From Coniferiporia sulphurascens (taxonomy: Eukaryota; Basidiomycota; Agaricomycetes; Hymenochaetales; Hymenochaetaceae), in contig NBBA01000001.1 of assembly GCA_002794785.1 (NCBI GenBank), forward strand, positions 930,001 to 994,000: DNA of 64,000 bases, read 5' to 3'. Under the pieces are notes generated by a model. It made no database searches. It had not been told where the DNA came from and saw nothing but the letters and a program-made list of their open reading frames with translations. The stretch's first letter is position 1, and the number at the start of each line of letters is the position of its first letter. Made by a program: the position numbers and the translations under genes. This document shows positions 10,624 through 24,895 of the stretch, one piece after another.

Positions 10624-13600
10624 AAACTTTTACTGGGCGGAGTAGACTTGTAAAATGTTTGATTAATCCTATCATTAGTGCTTTCGTCATAATATCAGCC
10701 TTTTGCTGTCCAGTTGGAATATATGAAACTGATATGGTTTCATTTTCTATGTAATCTCTTAAAAAATCTTTTCGTATGTCAATATGTTTCGTTTGTTGTG
10801 TATATTTTTGTTCCGTTGAATTTACTATAGTTATGGCTGCTTGATTATCACATAATATTTTCGTAGGTGTATCCAAGGTCTGCAGTACCTCTTCAACCAG
10901 TCTTCGTAGCCATATTGCTTCTTTTACTCCATGAGTTAAAGCTTGTAATTCAGCTTCACATACTGATAGTGACACTAATTCTTGTTTTTTACTTGACCAT
11001 GATGTCGTTGCGTTTCCAATTTGGAATATATATCCTGATATTGCTTTATGGCCTTCTTGTGTCATTCCATCGGCATCGGTATATCTGATTAATTCAATTG
11101 GTTCTTTACCTCCGAGTATTAACCAATAATTGTTCGTTCCTTTTAAATATTTAAAGCAGTGTTTTACTGCATTGTAATGTTCAATACTAGGTTTATTTAA
11201 ATGCCTAGCAAATTGACCTGTTGCAAATGATATGTCAGGTCTCATACAATCTGCTGCATATCGTAATGCTCCAACCATATTCATATAAGGTATTTGATTC
11301 ATGAAGTTTAATTCTTCATTAGTTGGATTTTCAAGTGTTTTTAGTACTTGTCCAGGTGTCATTGGTGTTTGTACCATTGCAGTGTCTTTTAACTTGTATT
11401 TTTCTATTATATTATCAATATAATGTTTTTGTCTTAGTTTTATAATTCTTTCTTCTCGGTTTCTTTCAATTTCAATGCCGAGTAACCAATGTATATCGTT
11501 TCCGTCAGTAAATTTTACATGTTTTCCTATTTCGTCTTTAAAGGCTTTTATTATTAATAAATTTAAGCCACATATCGTTATGTCATCAACATGTATGAAA
11601 AGTATTAGAATTGTTTTTCCTTTTACTTTTCTTAGGAATACCACGTTATCTTGGACTGCTCGTGTTAGTCCTATTCCTATTAATATTTCTGATAATTTTT
11701 TGTACCATTGTCTGCCTGCTTGTTTTAATCTGTATAAGGCTTTATTTAATTTTAAAATTTGTCCAGGTTTAATTTTGATTAAGTTTCCTGGTGGTGGTTT
11801 TATGTATATATTTTTGTCTCTTTCTAATTCACCATATAAGTAAGCTGATTTTATATAAGTAAGCTGATTTTATATCAATTTGGTGAATTTCGTAATTGTT
11901 TGTTGCGCTCCAACTTAATATAGTTCTTACTGTGGCTAATCGTGCCACTGGAGTGAATGTATCATTTGAGTAATAGTCTATACCCTCTTTTTGGGCAAAT
12001 CCTTGAACTACTAGTCTTGCTTTGTAACATTCTATATCTCTGTTTGCTAATCTTTTTGTTTTATAAACAAATCTTGTTCCGATTATATTTGCTTCTTTTG
12101 GTGGATCAATGATTTTCCATGTAGATCTTTCGATTAACGTTTTTATTTCTTCTTTCATTGCCGTGATCCACTGATTTGCGTCAATTCTATTGATCGCTTG
12201 TTGATATGAATTTGGATCGCCTATTAATTCCGTATTGAATTGATTAAATTCCATAAGATAAGCGACTGTATTTTGTTCATCAAAGTTAAGACCTAATGAT
12301 TGTTTTGTTGGTTTCATTGTTCTTATTGGTCTTTCATTTGTTAATTCTTTTATTTGTTCGTTATGTTTTTGTATCATATTCTCCCCTTCAATTTTAGATG
12401 ATGGAGAATCTAAAAATTGTAGATTTCGTTTGACAGAAATTTTTCTGTTATGATAGGTTCTATGACCTTTACTTTCTTCGTCAAATCCTAGCCATTGTGC
12501 ATATATTCCTTTTGGTTGTAACTTGTTAACGTCTTCTTGTTTTATTATGCAATATTGGCCGAATTCTTTTAAATCGTCTATGTTATAATTTTCGTTATAT
12601 CGTTTAAAATATGGTGTTTTAAATTCAATAGCACTCTTTGGCGTTCTATTGTAAACGTAAGTACTGTATTTTACAGCTTCTCCCCATAAACTTGGAGGTA
12701 ATTTTGCTTGTAGCAGATTTACTCGTGTATCATTTAAAATCGTTTGATGTGATCGTTCTGCTACTCCGTTTTGTTGTGGTGTGTCGTGAACAGTCAGCTT
12801 TCGTATCGTTCCATGTTTTTCTAAATATTCAGTGAATTTTTTACTTAAAAACACTGTGTCATTATCGCTTTGTAATATTTTTATTTTTATGTTAAATTGT
12901 GTATTGAGCATAGTGGCCCAAGTCGTGTAAGCATTTAAGCCCTCATCTTTTGTTTTTAATAAAATCATTTTTATCCATCTTGTAGCATCATCTACAAGTG
13001 TTAGAAGGTATTTATATCCTCCAATAGCATGTGTGGATGCTGGACCCCATATGTCCATATGTATGTGATCGCCGAATTTTTCGGCTAACTTTGAAATACG
13101 TAATTTTGGGATTTGTATTCTTTTTATATTTGCTTCTAAGCAAATCGTACATTGAGTTTCGTCGTAATTTGTAATTTTGTTGTTTGTTATTTGATCTTCT
13201 TTTAATAATTGTTTTATGTAAGTGTAACTTATATGTCCGAGTTTTTTGTGAAGTTTGAATAATGTTAAATTTTTCGTAGCCGCTTGTACATTGTTGTTAA
13301 ATATACTATACAATCCATTTTTATTTATGATTTTTCCACATAAAGATCCATTAGGATACTTTATTGTACATTCGTTTTCTTTATAAATAAATTTGTAGCC
13401 ATCTTGACATAGAAGTCCTTGAGAGACTAATGTCATATTCATTTTAGGATTGTAGTATACGTTTGATAATATAATGACACTTACTGAGTGTCTGTTGGGG
13501 ATGTAAAGCTTAAGATCCCCTACTATGTTTGCCATAAACATTGTTTTATTTGCGGCCATTATTGTTATTGTATCAGTTTTGTATGTATTTCGTAATCGGT

Positions 13601-14147
13601 TTAAATATGGTGTTAGATGTATCGTTGCACCAGTATCGATTATATCCATTGAGGAATAAACATTATTAGCAAATTTTTCTGTTGTTATAATGATAATGCT
13701 TACGTCTAAATTATTGTCATCCACATCTTCCATGGCGCTATCGTGATTTCCTATTGCGTCAAGAAAGTCGTTATAAGAATAAATTGGGAATTCTCCCATG
13801 TCGAAGTCATTGTCGTCGATTTCGGTTATAAAGGCGGTTTCGCCTTGGCCAATTACGGCGCTTAACTCGATTTGAGAGCTTGATGCGACGTTTGTTGCTG
13901 CTGTTGCTGCAGTATGTTTAGCCTGGGCCGCACTTGCCCCAGTCGATGTCGGCGCCACTGACACACCCATTTCCTTCCCTTTTCCTTTGTCGTTGTTTGC
14001 TTCCTCTTTTTTCTTTGGGGCTGCCTTCGTCCATTCTGTTTTTGGTGCCCAGCAGTCTCGACTAAAATGCCCTAACTTGTTACAGTTATAGCACTTAATA
14101 ACATGTGATTGTTGGTTAGGGGAATATCCCCTCGTCCTTGTCCTCAC
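10622..14147 (-). pseudogene. Copia 1 Pol: zinc knuckle, protease, integrase, RT, RNase H; frameshifted
   Basis: The frame from 14147 begins after a one-base loss in a G run (element 2 has five G, here four) and includes the CCHC knuckle CYNCNKLGHFSRDC. Protease shows IDTGATIHLTP. The integrase zinc-binding part (HKKLGHISYTYI, CTICLEA) is followed by the DDE core (HMDIWGPA, LQSDNDTVF, QQNGVAERSH). RT begins KARLVVQGFAQKEG and is broken at 11829 by a 19-bp tandem duplication. It resumes in another frame with FIHVDDITICG. RNase H shows CEAELQALT, CDNQAAI and TKHIDIRKDF and ends at 10622. All catalytic motifs are still readable; the gene is dead as assembled. Confidence 0.92.
11836..11873. repeat. 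19-bp tandem duplication inside RT
   Basis: Two adjacent copies of ATAAGTAAGCTGATTTTAT (11836-11854 and 11855-11873) shift the RT frame at the IDIKSAYLYG motif. This is a single event that disables the element. Confidence 0.85.
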
Positions 14148-14179
14148 ATATATCCACCATGGCCCCTATAGCTGCGACC

Positions 14180-15484
14180 TCATGGCTGTACTCTGCGGCT
14201 AGAACCGCGTCCACGGCCCCTGAAATAGGGGTGGTTCCGCTCGTCCTTGGGCAGGTGGTTAGCCGCCGCTCCTGTCCTCTGGTGATTTTTATGCCACCCC
14301 TCAAAGGCGTTCCTCAGTGCCATTAGTAAGAATTGAGGGGTTAGTTCAATTTCATCTTTGTCTGGATTCGTTTTGTTAATTGTTTTAATATATAACTCAC
14401 TCTGCGTGAGTATGTATTGGTATTGTTCGGGCGTTGCCCGCGTAATAGCCGATATGTATGTCGACTCTGAAACTTTTACCCCTTGGGCTATGAGTTCCTC
14501 GTATTTATTGCTGAGGTTATCGAGCGTTCCATCGAAATGGCTGACATGACCTCTGATATCAAAAAGGGCAGCCTTGTTAAAGCCCTTTGTAATTGTTGTC
14601 TGGACGTTATATCGTCTGTCAAGCACTTTGAGTAGCGCTGGAATATCTTTAGAGAAATTAAGATAATAAGCCAATATTTTGTTGGGCATAGTGCGCATAA
14701 TGCCGTTATATAAAGCACTTGATATACCAGTCTCTCCAGTTCCTGGGGAGTTAATGAGCAGGTTACCGTAACCTGCACTCTCGATTGCACTTCAGACTCT
14801 GTAGTTCCAGAGTTTGTAGTTTCTGTGCCCGTCGAGTTTCTCAATTCCATCGAAGAATTTCTGGAGTTCCGCGAGTTTAGTTGCCATACTCGGTTCATCT
14901 TCCTTGGTATCGTTAGCATCTGAATCGTCAGGATCAGATGGTTCTGATGGCTCACGTGATGGGTTATTTTTGGATTCTTCTTCGTTTTCTTCTTCGTTAT
15001 CTTCTTTTTTATCGTCATCTTCTTTCTTATCATTTCCTTCTTCTGGCTTAATATAAGGGTTGTCAATTTTAAATTGTTCTTTTTCATTTGGATCTGATAT
15101 GCCCAAATATGTACTTATTTGGTATCTGATTTCGGATGATTTTCCTTGGTCTGATATTCCTAAATCTTTAGCGTGATTCGTTAGTTCCATTTTATAGTCA
15201 GTTTTTATTTTTAATTTTTCGTCTTTGGTAGAATTATCATACCTGTTAATTCGATCTTGTATTTGTTGTTCGGTTCCGTTAATAGGTATTTGTCTTAGGT
15301 TACATTGAAGTATTAGGTCGACTAACCTTTTGCTATCTTTAGCTTTTTGAATTTTTTCTTCGAGTTCTTCGATAGTAGATGACTGTGTATATGTTATTTT
15401 TAGTTCGTTAGCGATTATTCTTAATCCTGATAATTTTTGCAAATGTGTTTGCTCACGAGTGTTTGGTTTCTGTCCGTCAGACAT
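14180..15484 (-). pseudogene. Copia 1 Gag, two nonsense codons
   Basis: ATG 15484 (MSDGQKPNTREQTHLQ) aligns end to end with the intact frame at 61137. The N-terminus holds two SAP-like helix-extended-helix segments (LSGLRIIANELKI..., LTNHAKDLGIS...), then an acidic Lys/Glu/Asp stretch, then the conserved Gag core (LDGHRNYKLWNYRV, YYLNFSKDIPALLKVLDRRY). TGA at 14792-14794 replaces CGC of element 2. TGA at 14180-14182 replaces CGA. The last part is Gly/Arg-rich, leading to the zinc knuckle. Confidence 0.88.
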
Positions 15485-15532
15485 AATTTCGTTATTCGAG
15501 GATGTATAATTTCATTAATCATTTTGTTAGTT

Positions 15533-15553
15533 GTAGAGTCAAGGCTCATAACC
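15533..15553 (-). other. Primer-binding site of Copia 1 (half-tRNA type)
   Basis: Immediately inside the 5' LTR, the element strand reads GGTTATGAGCC..., identical to the site at 61068. It is complementary to GGCUCAUAACC, the anticodon arm of eukaryotic initiator tRNA-Met, rather than to a tRNA 3' end. Confidence 0.7.
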
Positions 15554-15808
15554 TCTTAAAATCTATGCACGTTGTGGTAGACAATGAGGTGCAGTGGTGA
15601 GTTGTAGGCAAAGGTGGGTTATCAGCGTAAACTGATGTATTTCATGGTAGAGACCAGCTCTCCTTATATACATCTACTGTGAGCTATATATACTATCATA
15701 GCTCCTATTCGTATGGCGTTATCGTTGCGTTATCGTTCACTTAGTAAGATGGTTGTTCATATGACCATCCGTTATTTATATTGTTTTGTTATATTTATTT
15801 ATTTAATA
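15554..15808 (-). repeat. 5' LTR of Copia 1
   Basis: 255 bp, same ends as 10360-10614, followed by the CAAAG target duplication at 15809-15813. Confidence 0.93.
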
Positions 15809-15813
15809 CAAAG

Positions 15814-16199
15814 GGTGATGGGATGCAATCGGCATGCTGCCCATTTTCTAACTCAGACTACACAAAGTCGGATCGGGTTACAAAGTCTCTGTAAGAAGCC
15901 GAATATCGCATCAACCGCTTATCAGGCGGAGCGCGAAAATAGCCGTGACAACCTGTGACGGCATCTTGTAAGAGGAAAGGCACTTTTATTGCGGAGCATC
16001 GTGCTTATAAAGATAGACCCTTTATTTTGTAAATGTAGGTATATGCAGGGAAATATTTTTACGAGAGAAGGAGTACATCGGTTGCGTTTTGAGTGTTGCA
16101 GAGGAAAGGTATGAAAAATCTGTAAAAGGGGTTACGCGATAGTATCTTTTCTCTTGAAAAAGATCCAAGTACGCGAAGCGCCGCTTCAATATCGTAAAG
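15814..16199. other. Intergenic upstream of the F-box-like gene; possible TIR-A relic
   Basis: At about 16117-16143, CTGTAAAAGGGGTTACGCGA runs into TAGTA and resembles the right terminus of the TIR-A family (GTAAAAGGGGTCATACGATAG). A matching left end was not found. No gene. Confidence 0.35.
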
Positions 16200-16206
16200 T
16201 ATATAA
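16200..16206 (+). promoter_or_regulatory. TATA box of the F-box-like gene at 16266
   Basis: TATATAA 66 bp upstream of the ATG, in the same sequence context as the box at 7214. Confidence 0.6.
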
Positions 16207-16265
16207 CTGAGGCATCAAGCTCGCGCGTCCTACTTGCCTCCTTCTACTCGCGCATTTCTCACAGT

Positions 16266-17294
16266 ATGGACGAGTGCCCCGCGGAAGTCGTTATCGTCAT
16301 CTTTAATTATGCATGCGCCAATGACCCTGGGAATACGGCACGCCAGTTGGCCTTAGTTTCCAAGTATTTCCGCATGATTGCAGAGCCACTCGAGTTCCGC
16401 ACACTCATGGTCGCGGGACCGGATCAACTTAGAGGGGCTCTGGCTAAGCTAAAGAGAATACGGAAGGATCAGTCTTACGGAGCTGTAATGGGTGGAGCCG
16501 AGGTCAACATCCAACACCTATTTATCTGCGATTTGAAAATGAAACACGCGTTGGCGGTAGAAATGGTCTCCGGAAAGCGCGAATCACCTCTACGCCCTCA
16601 CCGTTTCCGAGCCCGTTTCTGGGAAAGATATGAAGGACGTGCAGCTAGTCGGTACTATCGCAATCACAGTAGGGAATTTTGGGAGTCTTCTTCTGCCCTT
16701 GTTCGTAGCGCAAGTGCGACGCTCATAACGCTCACTGTACTACAAGGGGCATTACTGTCAGAAGGAGATACATTTGGCGTTTTATCAGGGGTGCATTTCC
16801 CGCACCTTCAAACCCTCACTTTAGAACAGATTATCAGCCCCGGTGACTTTGGGGTAGGAGCCGATCTCTTTGTCCACCCGATAGCACCTTCGCTGCAGCG
16901 AATCCATCTTATGGCACGGGTTTATCAGGGAAAGAGAATGTCACCAGCGCGCCTTCATCCACTTCTCGAAAATATGCACTCTCGCTTTGGGGAATTAACC
17001 CATCTAATAATACGCGGTCTGGGTATAAGAGACGTCGAGTCGCTCAAAAGGGTGGTTTGCGGCACTGCTGATGGCGAAGCACCGTCTGTCTCAGCGTGCG
17101 TCGCAAACTGTCAACTTCCCGGAAAGCTGGCCTCCGCGGTGTTGCAACAGGGTATGCATCCCACGTTTCACTACGGCTTTGGAAGTACGGCTTATGGGCG
17201 GCGAGCACAAGCCTTCATCAATAATGTAAAGGTACTCCATATAGACGGACTTGAAGTGCGTCCTCCGATTCGGGTATATTCTGAGTACCTTTAG
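16266..17294 (+). CDS. F-box-like protein, subfamily 1
   Basis: Intact single-exon gene, 342 aa. Residues about 1-50 form the F-box-like motif (MDECPAEVVIVIFNYA, LALVSKYFRMIAEPLEF, LMVAGPDQL), whose likely partner is Skp1 of an SCF ubiquitin ligase. The remainder is the family's own domain with hydrophobic Leu-rich segments (FWESSSALVRSASATLITLT, FPHLQTLTL, FVHPIAPSLQRIHLMA, LPGKLASAVLQ), probably the substrate-recruiting part. The start is fixed by conservation with 7277 and by the TATA box 66 bp upstream. It is the only undamaged member on the left side of the conserved island. Function beyond the F-box family is unknown. Confidence 0.85.
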   Translation: MDECPAEVVIVIFNYACANDPGNTARQLALVSKYFRMIAEPLEFRTLMVAGPDQLRGALAKLKRIRKDQSYGAVMGGAEVNIQHLFICDLKMKHALAVEMVSGKRESPLRPHRFRARFWERYEGRAASRYYRNHSREFWESSSALVRSASATLITLTVLQGALLSEGDTFGVLSGVHFPHLQTLTLEQIISPGDFGVGADLFVHPIAPSLQRIHLMARVYQGKRMSPARLHPLLENMHSRFGELTHLIIRGLGIRDVESLKRVVCGTADGEAPSVSACVANCQLPGKLASAVLQQGMHPTFHYGFGSTAYGRRAQAFINNVKVLHIDGLEVRPPIRVYSEYL

Positions 17295-17802
17295 GTAGAG
17301 GGTCCTGTCCATCTAAATTCTTAATCCTTGAACCTTGGTATGATCGTGTGACTCCTTTTACAAACTTTTCATATTTAGACTCTGCAGCATTCAAAACTTA
17401 GCTAATGTTTTTCGTAGTTGGCAAGACATCCTTCTCCACATATAGCTACGTTTTGTAAAAATAATGGGATTATTTTCATAAGTAACATTGAAATTACCGA
17501 AATGTATTCGAACTTACTGTGCATTTTATATCAGGGACCGCTTTGGCGCAGTAAATTGCTGTGTAAATGCGGCTTGCATGTAGTGAATATTACTTAGCGA
17601 ACGTTCAGAGAACAGACTTCCCAGTTCTCGTTTATCGGATAATGAGTACAATTCTTTCCGGGAAAAAAGGATATACAAATGTGCAGAACGGGATGTATGC
17701 CCAAACGGAATTAAAACCTGTTCCGCTTCCGCGCATTGGGTTTGTTATGATCTACAGGTGACAGTCTTTGGGGTTGAGGAAGAAATGCAAGATCTGGTTC
17801 AG
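17295..17802. other. Intergenic, convergent 3' ends
   Basis: Lies between the 3' ends of the F-box-like gene (plus) and CSN7 (minus). AT-rich; no feature recognised. Confidence 0.4.
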
Positions 17803-18905
17803 TCACAAAGAGAGCGGTAAGGCAACATGCACTGACTTTAATTTCCTGCCCTTTGCCGTATCCATCCCACTCAATGTCCCAGTCTGTATACCCAGGCGCG
17901 GCTCATCTACATCCATTGCCATTGGGTCCTCATGCCCACCAGACGGATTCGACGCGCTACCAAACATGCTACGTCCCTTGCCCTCTTTCTCCTTCTGCTT
18001 TTCGTGCACGTCCGCCAACGTCGCCTGTACAACGCGTTCATGATCCTCGCGCATGGACTTCTTTGCCATATTTTGCGACGCGAGATGGGAGAGCTGATCG
18101 TCGAGCGTGGCAAGCACGGATGACGTCGTGTTTGCCCTGGCAAGGCGTAAATAGAAATAATACTGCTTTATGTTGTTCGATGCTCACCATTCTCGTAAGG
18201 CACCCAGCAAGTCCTCTAGCTTTCCTGGCCCCAGATCGCGACCGATTGTGTACTCCACCTCAAACTGATGTCTCTTCTGATCTAGTTTTCCACGCATGAG
18301 GTCCAGGTAAATACCGTCAATGATCAGATCTTCTAGTTCACGGACTGTCGGTATATGCAGCGTTCTCAGGAGAAGCTCGTACGGGAGTATCTTTATTATA
18401 GACAAGGTTGTCCTTAAACCGGGGCATGGACTCAAGGGGGAAAGTGAGAACCGGGACTCACGCGTCGTTCTAACGCATATGATATGATCGTCAGAAGCTT
18501 AAGCTTCGTCAGTTGTGACTGATTCAGAGGTGGGAGCGAGTCCCTTGAATCTACAGTGGCCCATAGAATTATCAGGTTGGGTAGAGTATTGGCGGCGTCG
18601 GGACGCACTGCAATAGTCTTCGAAGGTGCCAAACGCGAAGAGTTGTAACAGCGATAGAAACGGCGAACGCTCTGTTTTTGAAAGCTAATGAAAACTATAA
18701 GTACACATTATGCAGATCAAGCTGCCTATATGCAGCACACCTCCTGGATGTTGGGCATCTCGAGGAGCTCGGAGAAGACAAAGGTGCCAGGGGCCGAAAT
18801 CGCGTCTCGGATGAGGTTGGCAGCGGCGGCGCCCCTAGCAGACTTGGCCATGAGAAGGAAGGGCTCGATCTTTGTAGCCGTATTTGAGGAAAGGTCTAGT
18901 GACAT
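17803..18905 (-). CDS. CSN7: COP9 signalosome subunit 7 (PCI domain)
   Basis: Five exons fit by splice sites and frame: 18905-18741, 18684-18609, 18550-18462, 18390-18188 and 18136-17803, giving 288 aa. The N-terminus ([31 protein letters not shown]) and [13 protein letters not shown] are typical of CSN7. The PCI domain spans about residues 60-170 ([57 protein letters not shown]). The charged C-terminal tail follows [14 protein letters not shown]7 is a subunit of the complex that removes Nedd8 from cullins, so it regulates SCF ligases, the machinery that F-box proteins use. It is transcribed divergently from the GluRS gene across 152 bp. Introns are 49-71 nt. ATG 18905 gives the conserved N-terminus. 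Confidence 0.9.
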
Positions 18906-21330
<2,425 letters not shown>

Positions 21331-22589
21331 TGCGCTGTTACAATTGGAAGGCTTGTTGGAATTGATTGTCCGAAGTGTTAATGTACATACTCTCGAATTG
21401 ATTAAGTGGAAAATGGAAGCGAATGGATTAACGGGAAAACGGATATCGTGTACATAAGCAAATAACAAATTGTATGTTCTTTCGACATGCTTTAGCAGGT
21501 TGTTTGCTACCTCGGCGTTGCGCGGTTTAAATAAGCTATATCGTACATTAAAAGTGTACTTGCCTGTTCATAATGCGTATATGCTAACCGCGAAAGCCTC
21601 GGACAGCCTATAGCAGTGCAAAATACCGAGTGGAATCTCCAGCTTCAAAAGGCCGCCCGCTACAAATATTCTAAAACCGGATACGCCGATCCCCACTAAG
21701 TACATAAATACCTCACTCACTGCAACCGATAGGAAGGGGCAGAAAAGAAGAAAAAAAACCAATATATATGAGTACGTTTAAACGCGCACAATGCAGAATA
21801 TATGTACCAGAGGAGGAATGGGAAAGGGAATTGACTACCATCGACCGACATCGTACAAAAAAAGAAGAGTTCCAAAGCGTCTAGTTCGTGAGCGATCGTA
21901 GGGAGACTAGCTAGTCAAGCGGCCTAGACGGGACTAAAATAGGCTGGATCGGAGTCTGGAGTCTGGAGTCTGGGGTCTGGGGAGCCGACGGAATGGTTAA
22001 TAGCATACTGTATACTGTACAATGCTTTTTCTTTCTTTCTTTTTATGTTGTTGCGAGGTCTTTAGCTCCGGGAGGGGGATGAAGCGAACGACGGTACCCT
22101 CCTCCCTGATGATTAAGTCGAGAGCCGCCGTCTGTGCGTCGTGAAAAACGAGAACTGAGAACATTACACCTCATACGTCGAGAGGGTCGGCATGCATGCA
22201 GCAGTCTTCAGAGCTAGCCAAAAACGCAAAAAAAAGGAAGACGGAAAACACATGAGTTGCGTTATATATAATGAGTCGGGCCGGATCAGAAGAGAAAGGG
22301 TTTTTTTTTAGAAGGAAACAAGGACAAGTTGGACAATTGTTGAGGGTATGCATGTCTAGATGCGCTCTAGATCTATGCACGGGCAATGGGCTGGATAGCG
22401 GTAGTGGTAGTGGTGGTGGTACACAAAAGATAATACGACTTCATATTCGGTAAAAGCAGATTCAAGGAGGAGATTTTATCGTCCACGGTTTGCTTCGAGT
22501 TCCAATATTTCGAAAGAGTTGAGAGGAGGTTGAAGGAGTCGATGGAGGCCCAGAATTTGTATGAATATCTTGTCGGGAGACACACTGAG
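21331..22589. other. Intergenic, convergent 3' flanks of GluRS and PSP1 gene
   Basis: No gene seen. It includes a four-unit tandem repeat of GTCTGGR at 21954-21981, a CTTT-rich tract near 22028 and A/T runs. Probably the 3' UTRs of both neighbours. Confidence 0.45.
21954..21981. repeat. Short tandem repeat, 7-bp unit x4
   Basis: Units GTCTGGA, GTCTGGA, GTCTGGG, GTCTGGG. Confidence 0.8.
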
Positions 22590-24895
22590 TTAGTCGGACG
22601 ATCCGGCAGGTCCTTGTAGGGACGCCATCCAGATACGTGTTTTGTACAAACTGCGTTTTTTTTCGACTGTCAGAAAAGAAGACTAGAGACTTCACAGAAC
22701 CAAATACATACCGGAAGAGCTCCCTGACAAGCTCGCGGAAGTCAATCCGTTTTTCAGCAATGAAGTAGAATGTAAGCTTGCGTCGGTCCCTATATATTAA
22801 TCCTCAATAAGCAAGGGCGTATGTTGTAAAGTCGACAGAGTACCATTGGTATTCAGCATCAATCACTTCCATCGGCAGCTTCTTCTGCCTAACTTTTGTC
22901 TGGCACAAAGCAAGCGCCTTGGCCTCGTCTTGGTGCTTAGTAATAAGCAGCCTTAAAAAGATCAAAGTAAGCAAACCAGAGAACGGGAACGCGATCAAAC
23001 CCAACTCACTGAGTATCCTGCGCATTCGCCTTGCCATATATTTTCTTCGGGTTGATTTCACGCTTGTGCGACGCAGGTCCGTCGGGGCTCGTCGGACCAC
23101 CTCCGTAGCTCTGGTCGCCGCCACCATACACAGGCGAGCTCTGCTGCTGCTGCTGCTGCTGCTGCCGCTGGAAAGCCTCCACCTCCGCCGCAGTGATCGT
23201 ATCATTAACGACCTTGCCCAAGTCCTTCCCGCGGTCCGCCTCGACGATAACAAGGTCGCCAACACGGATCGGCTCGCCCACATGATCGGCCACGTAGAAC
23301 AGATCCGTGCGGCCCGCTTTGAACTCGACAATGTACAGTGCCCACGTCCCCGGGACCGCGTGCAACGGCACGCCGCGCCCGAGTTCCGCGAGAGGCGCTG
23401 CCGAAACGTTCCCCTCGGACTGCGATGGGCGCCGCGCTGATCCAGCGGCGCCCGCGAGCTGCTGTTGGTGTAGCTGCTGCAAGTGCTGTTGCTGGCGCGT
23501 TGGCGAGAGCGGCGACATATGCGCCTGCATCTGCATAAATGACTGGTTCGGCGCCGCGTTGCTGCGCACATACGTCGGGGAGGTAGACACGGCGGGTACA
23601 CCTTCGGGGATATATTGTATGTTGTGCCCCGGGATGTAGCGCTGCTGCTGTGTGGATATATGCGCGTGTAGCATTTGCGGGGAGACGTCCGTCCGGATCT
23701 CGGCTGGGCGCGAACGCCCGCCATAGCCGTCGGACCGAGGTGACAGCTCTGTGCCGCGGGGTGGCGAACCCGTCCCGCTGCTGACGGAGTATGCACTCTC
23801 GCTCGGGGAGCGCATCATTCGTCGTGGAAAATGCTCTCCGGAGGGCACAGACAGGCTTTCAGCAATTGCGCCGACGGTGTCGTTCGATGGGCGAGAAAGG
23901 GGGGCGTATATCGGTAGTGACGAGGGCTGGCTGACCGGAAGGGAAGAACGGGACGGCGGGTTGATATTAAGCATGTTCAGCCCGACAGCGAGCTCATCGT
24001 CCGAAATAGCGAGACCTCCACCTCCTCCGCTGTTCCCGCCAAAATACGCCTGCCCACCGTCATCCTGATACTCCGGTGCGTTGAACCCCACGATTCCGCG
24101 GCGGGGCTGCACAATGCTGACGCTATGACGCCGGCTCGTCGTCCCACTGTCGCCGCCATTACCGCCCCACGCCTCCTCATCGAGTAAAATCTGCCCAACG
24201 TCACGCGCGAGTGGCGAGATATTCGAAAGCTCCGCGTGTCCGACCCGCAAGCCGGTTGGCGATGGCGAAGCGTGCATACCCACAGGCGAACGCGCGAGGT
24301 TTCCGAGCGAGCCGTAGCGACTCCCCGGTGGCTTGATCTCGCCATACCGTCCAGGGATACTCAGCGGACCAGACGCGTGCATCCAGCTTGTAGGTGGGCT
24401 ACCGATGGGTCCTGGGCGTGTGGCCGTCGCAAGAGACTGCGAACGGCTACGGGTGTCGGCCGAGAGGTAGGCGCGACCGCGTGGTTCGGGGTACGCGTAC
24501 TCCTGTGTTGTGTCCGAGAGAGCCTCGGACTCGTCGTCTTCGAAAGTAGATGGGAACGAGTGCGACTCGCGAATCGCGGATGCGAAGGCGCCAGAAGCGA
24601 ACGCACGCTCGGCGGACGCGGAAAACGAAGAGCTGCGCGGCACAGATGTCGAGGTACCAATGGACGCACTGCGCGAGAGCGACGGGAGCCGACCGGAGGA
24701 CATCGCCCACGGTGACCCAATTGAGGGGTGTGCGTTCCTTCCTCCTGGGCTGCCGTAAATCTGCATGGCCGGAGACGAATAGAAGCCGTCGCCGTTGGTG
24801 GTAGGTGGTTGACTGGCAGACCGCGGTGTGTCTGCGCCGCCCGATGTGAATCTATTCTTGCGCTCCTCGTCAGAGTACTGATGCTGGTGGTTCAT
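22590..24895 (-). CDS. PSP1 C-terminal domain protein
   Basis: Exons at 24895-23010, 22951-22844, 22789-22712 and 22650-22590 join in frame (introns 54-61 nt; the 22843-22790 intron lies inside the motif EYQW/DRRKL). About 710 aa. The first 500 residues are Ser/Pro/Gly-rich and disordered-looking, with a Gln tract encoded by CAG repeats. The C-terminal part is the PSP1 domain: ALYIVEFKAGRTDLFYV, IRVGDLVIVEADRGKDLGKV, then EVIDAEYQWDRRKLTFYF and DFRELVRELFRLYKTRIWM. Yeast Psp1 suppresses DNA-polymerase and Cdc mutants; the biochemical role of the domain is not settled. ATG 24895 is the first available, but the frame stays open about 100 nt upstream to a stop, so a 5' exon may be missing. Confidence 0.85.
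23139..23168. repeat. (CTG)n microsatellite, coding for poly-Gln
   Basis: About eight CTG units followed by an interrupted unit. On the minus strand it encodes a Gln run within QRQQQQQQQQSS of the PSP1 protein. Confidence 0.85.

Larger units (their letters stand above)
10360..15808 (-). mobile_element. Copia (Ty1/copia) LTR retrotransposon 1, complete but decayed
   Basis: 5.4-kb element with two 255-bp LTRs, a primer-binding site inside the 5' LTR (15533-15553), gag, pol and a polypurine tract at the 3' LTR. A CAAAG target duplication flanks it (10355-10359 and 15809-15813). Gene order protease-integrase-reverse transcriptase-RNase H places it in Copia. The LTRs differ at four sites, all transitions at CpG. 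The coding part has two TGA codons, a one-base deletion and a 19-bp tandem duplication, so it cannot make its own proteins. LTR ends are 5'-TA...GA-3' in element orientation. Confidence 0.95.

Noticed and set aside
22271..22453. Short plus-strand ORF with a Gly/Ser run
   Set aside because: Lies in the 3' flank of the PSP1 gene and reflects a GGT-rich tract.
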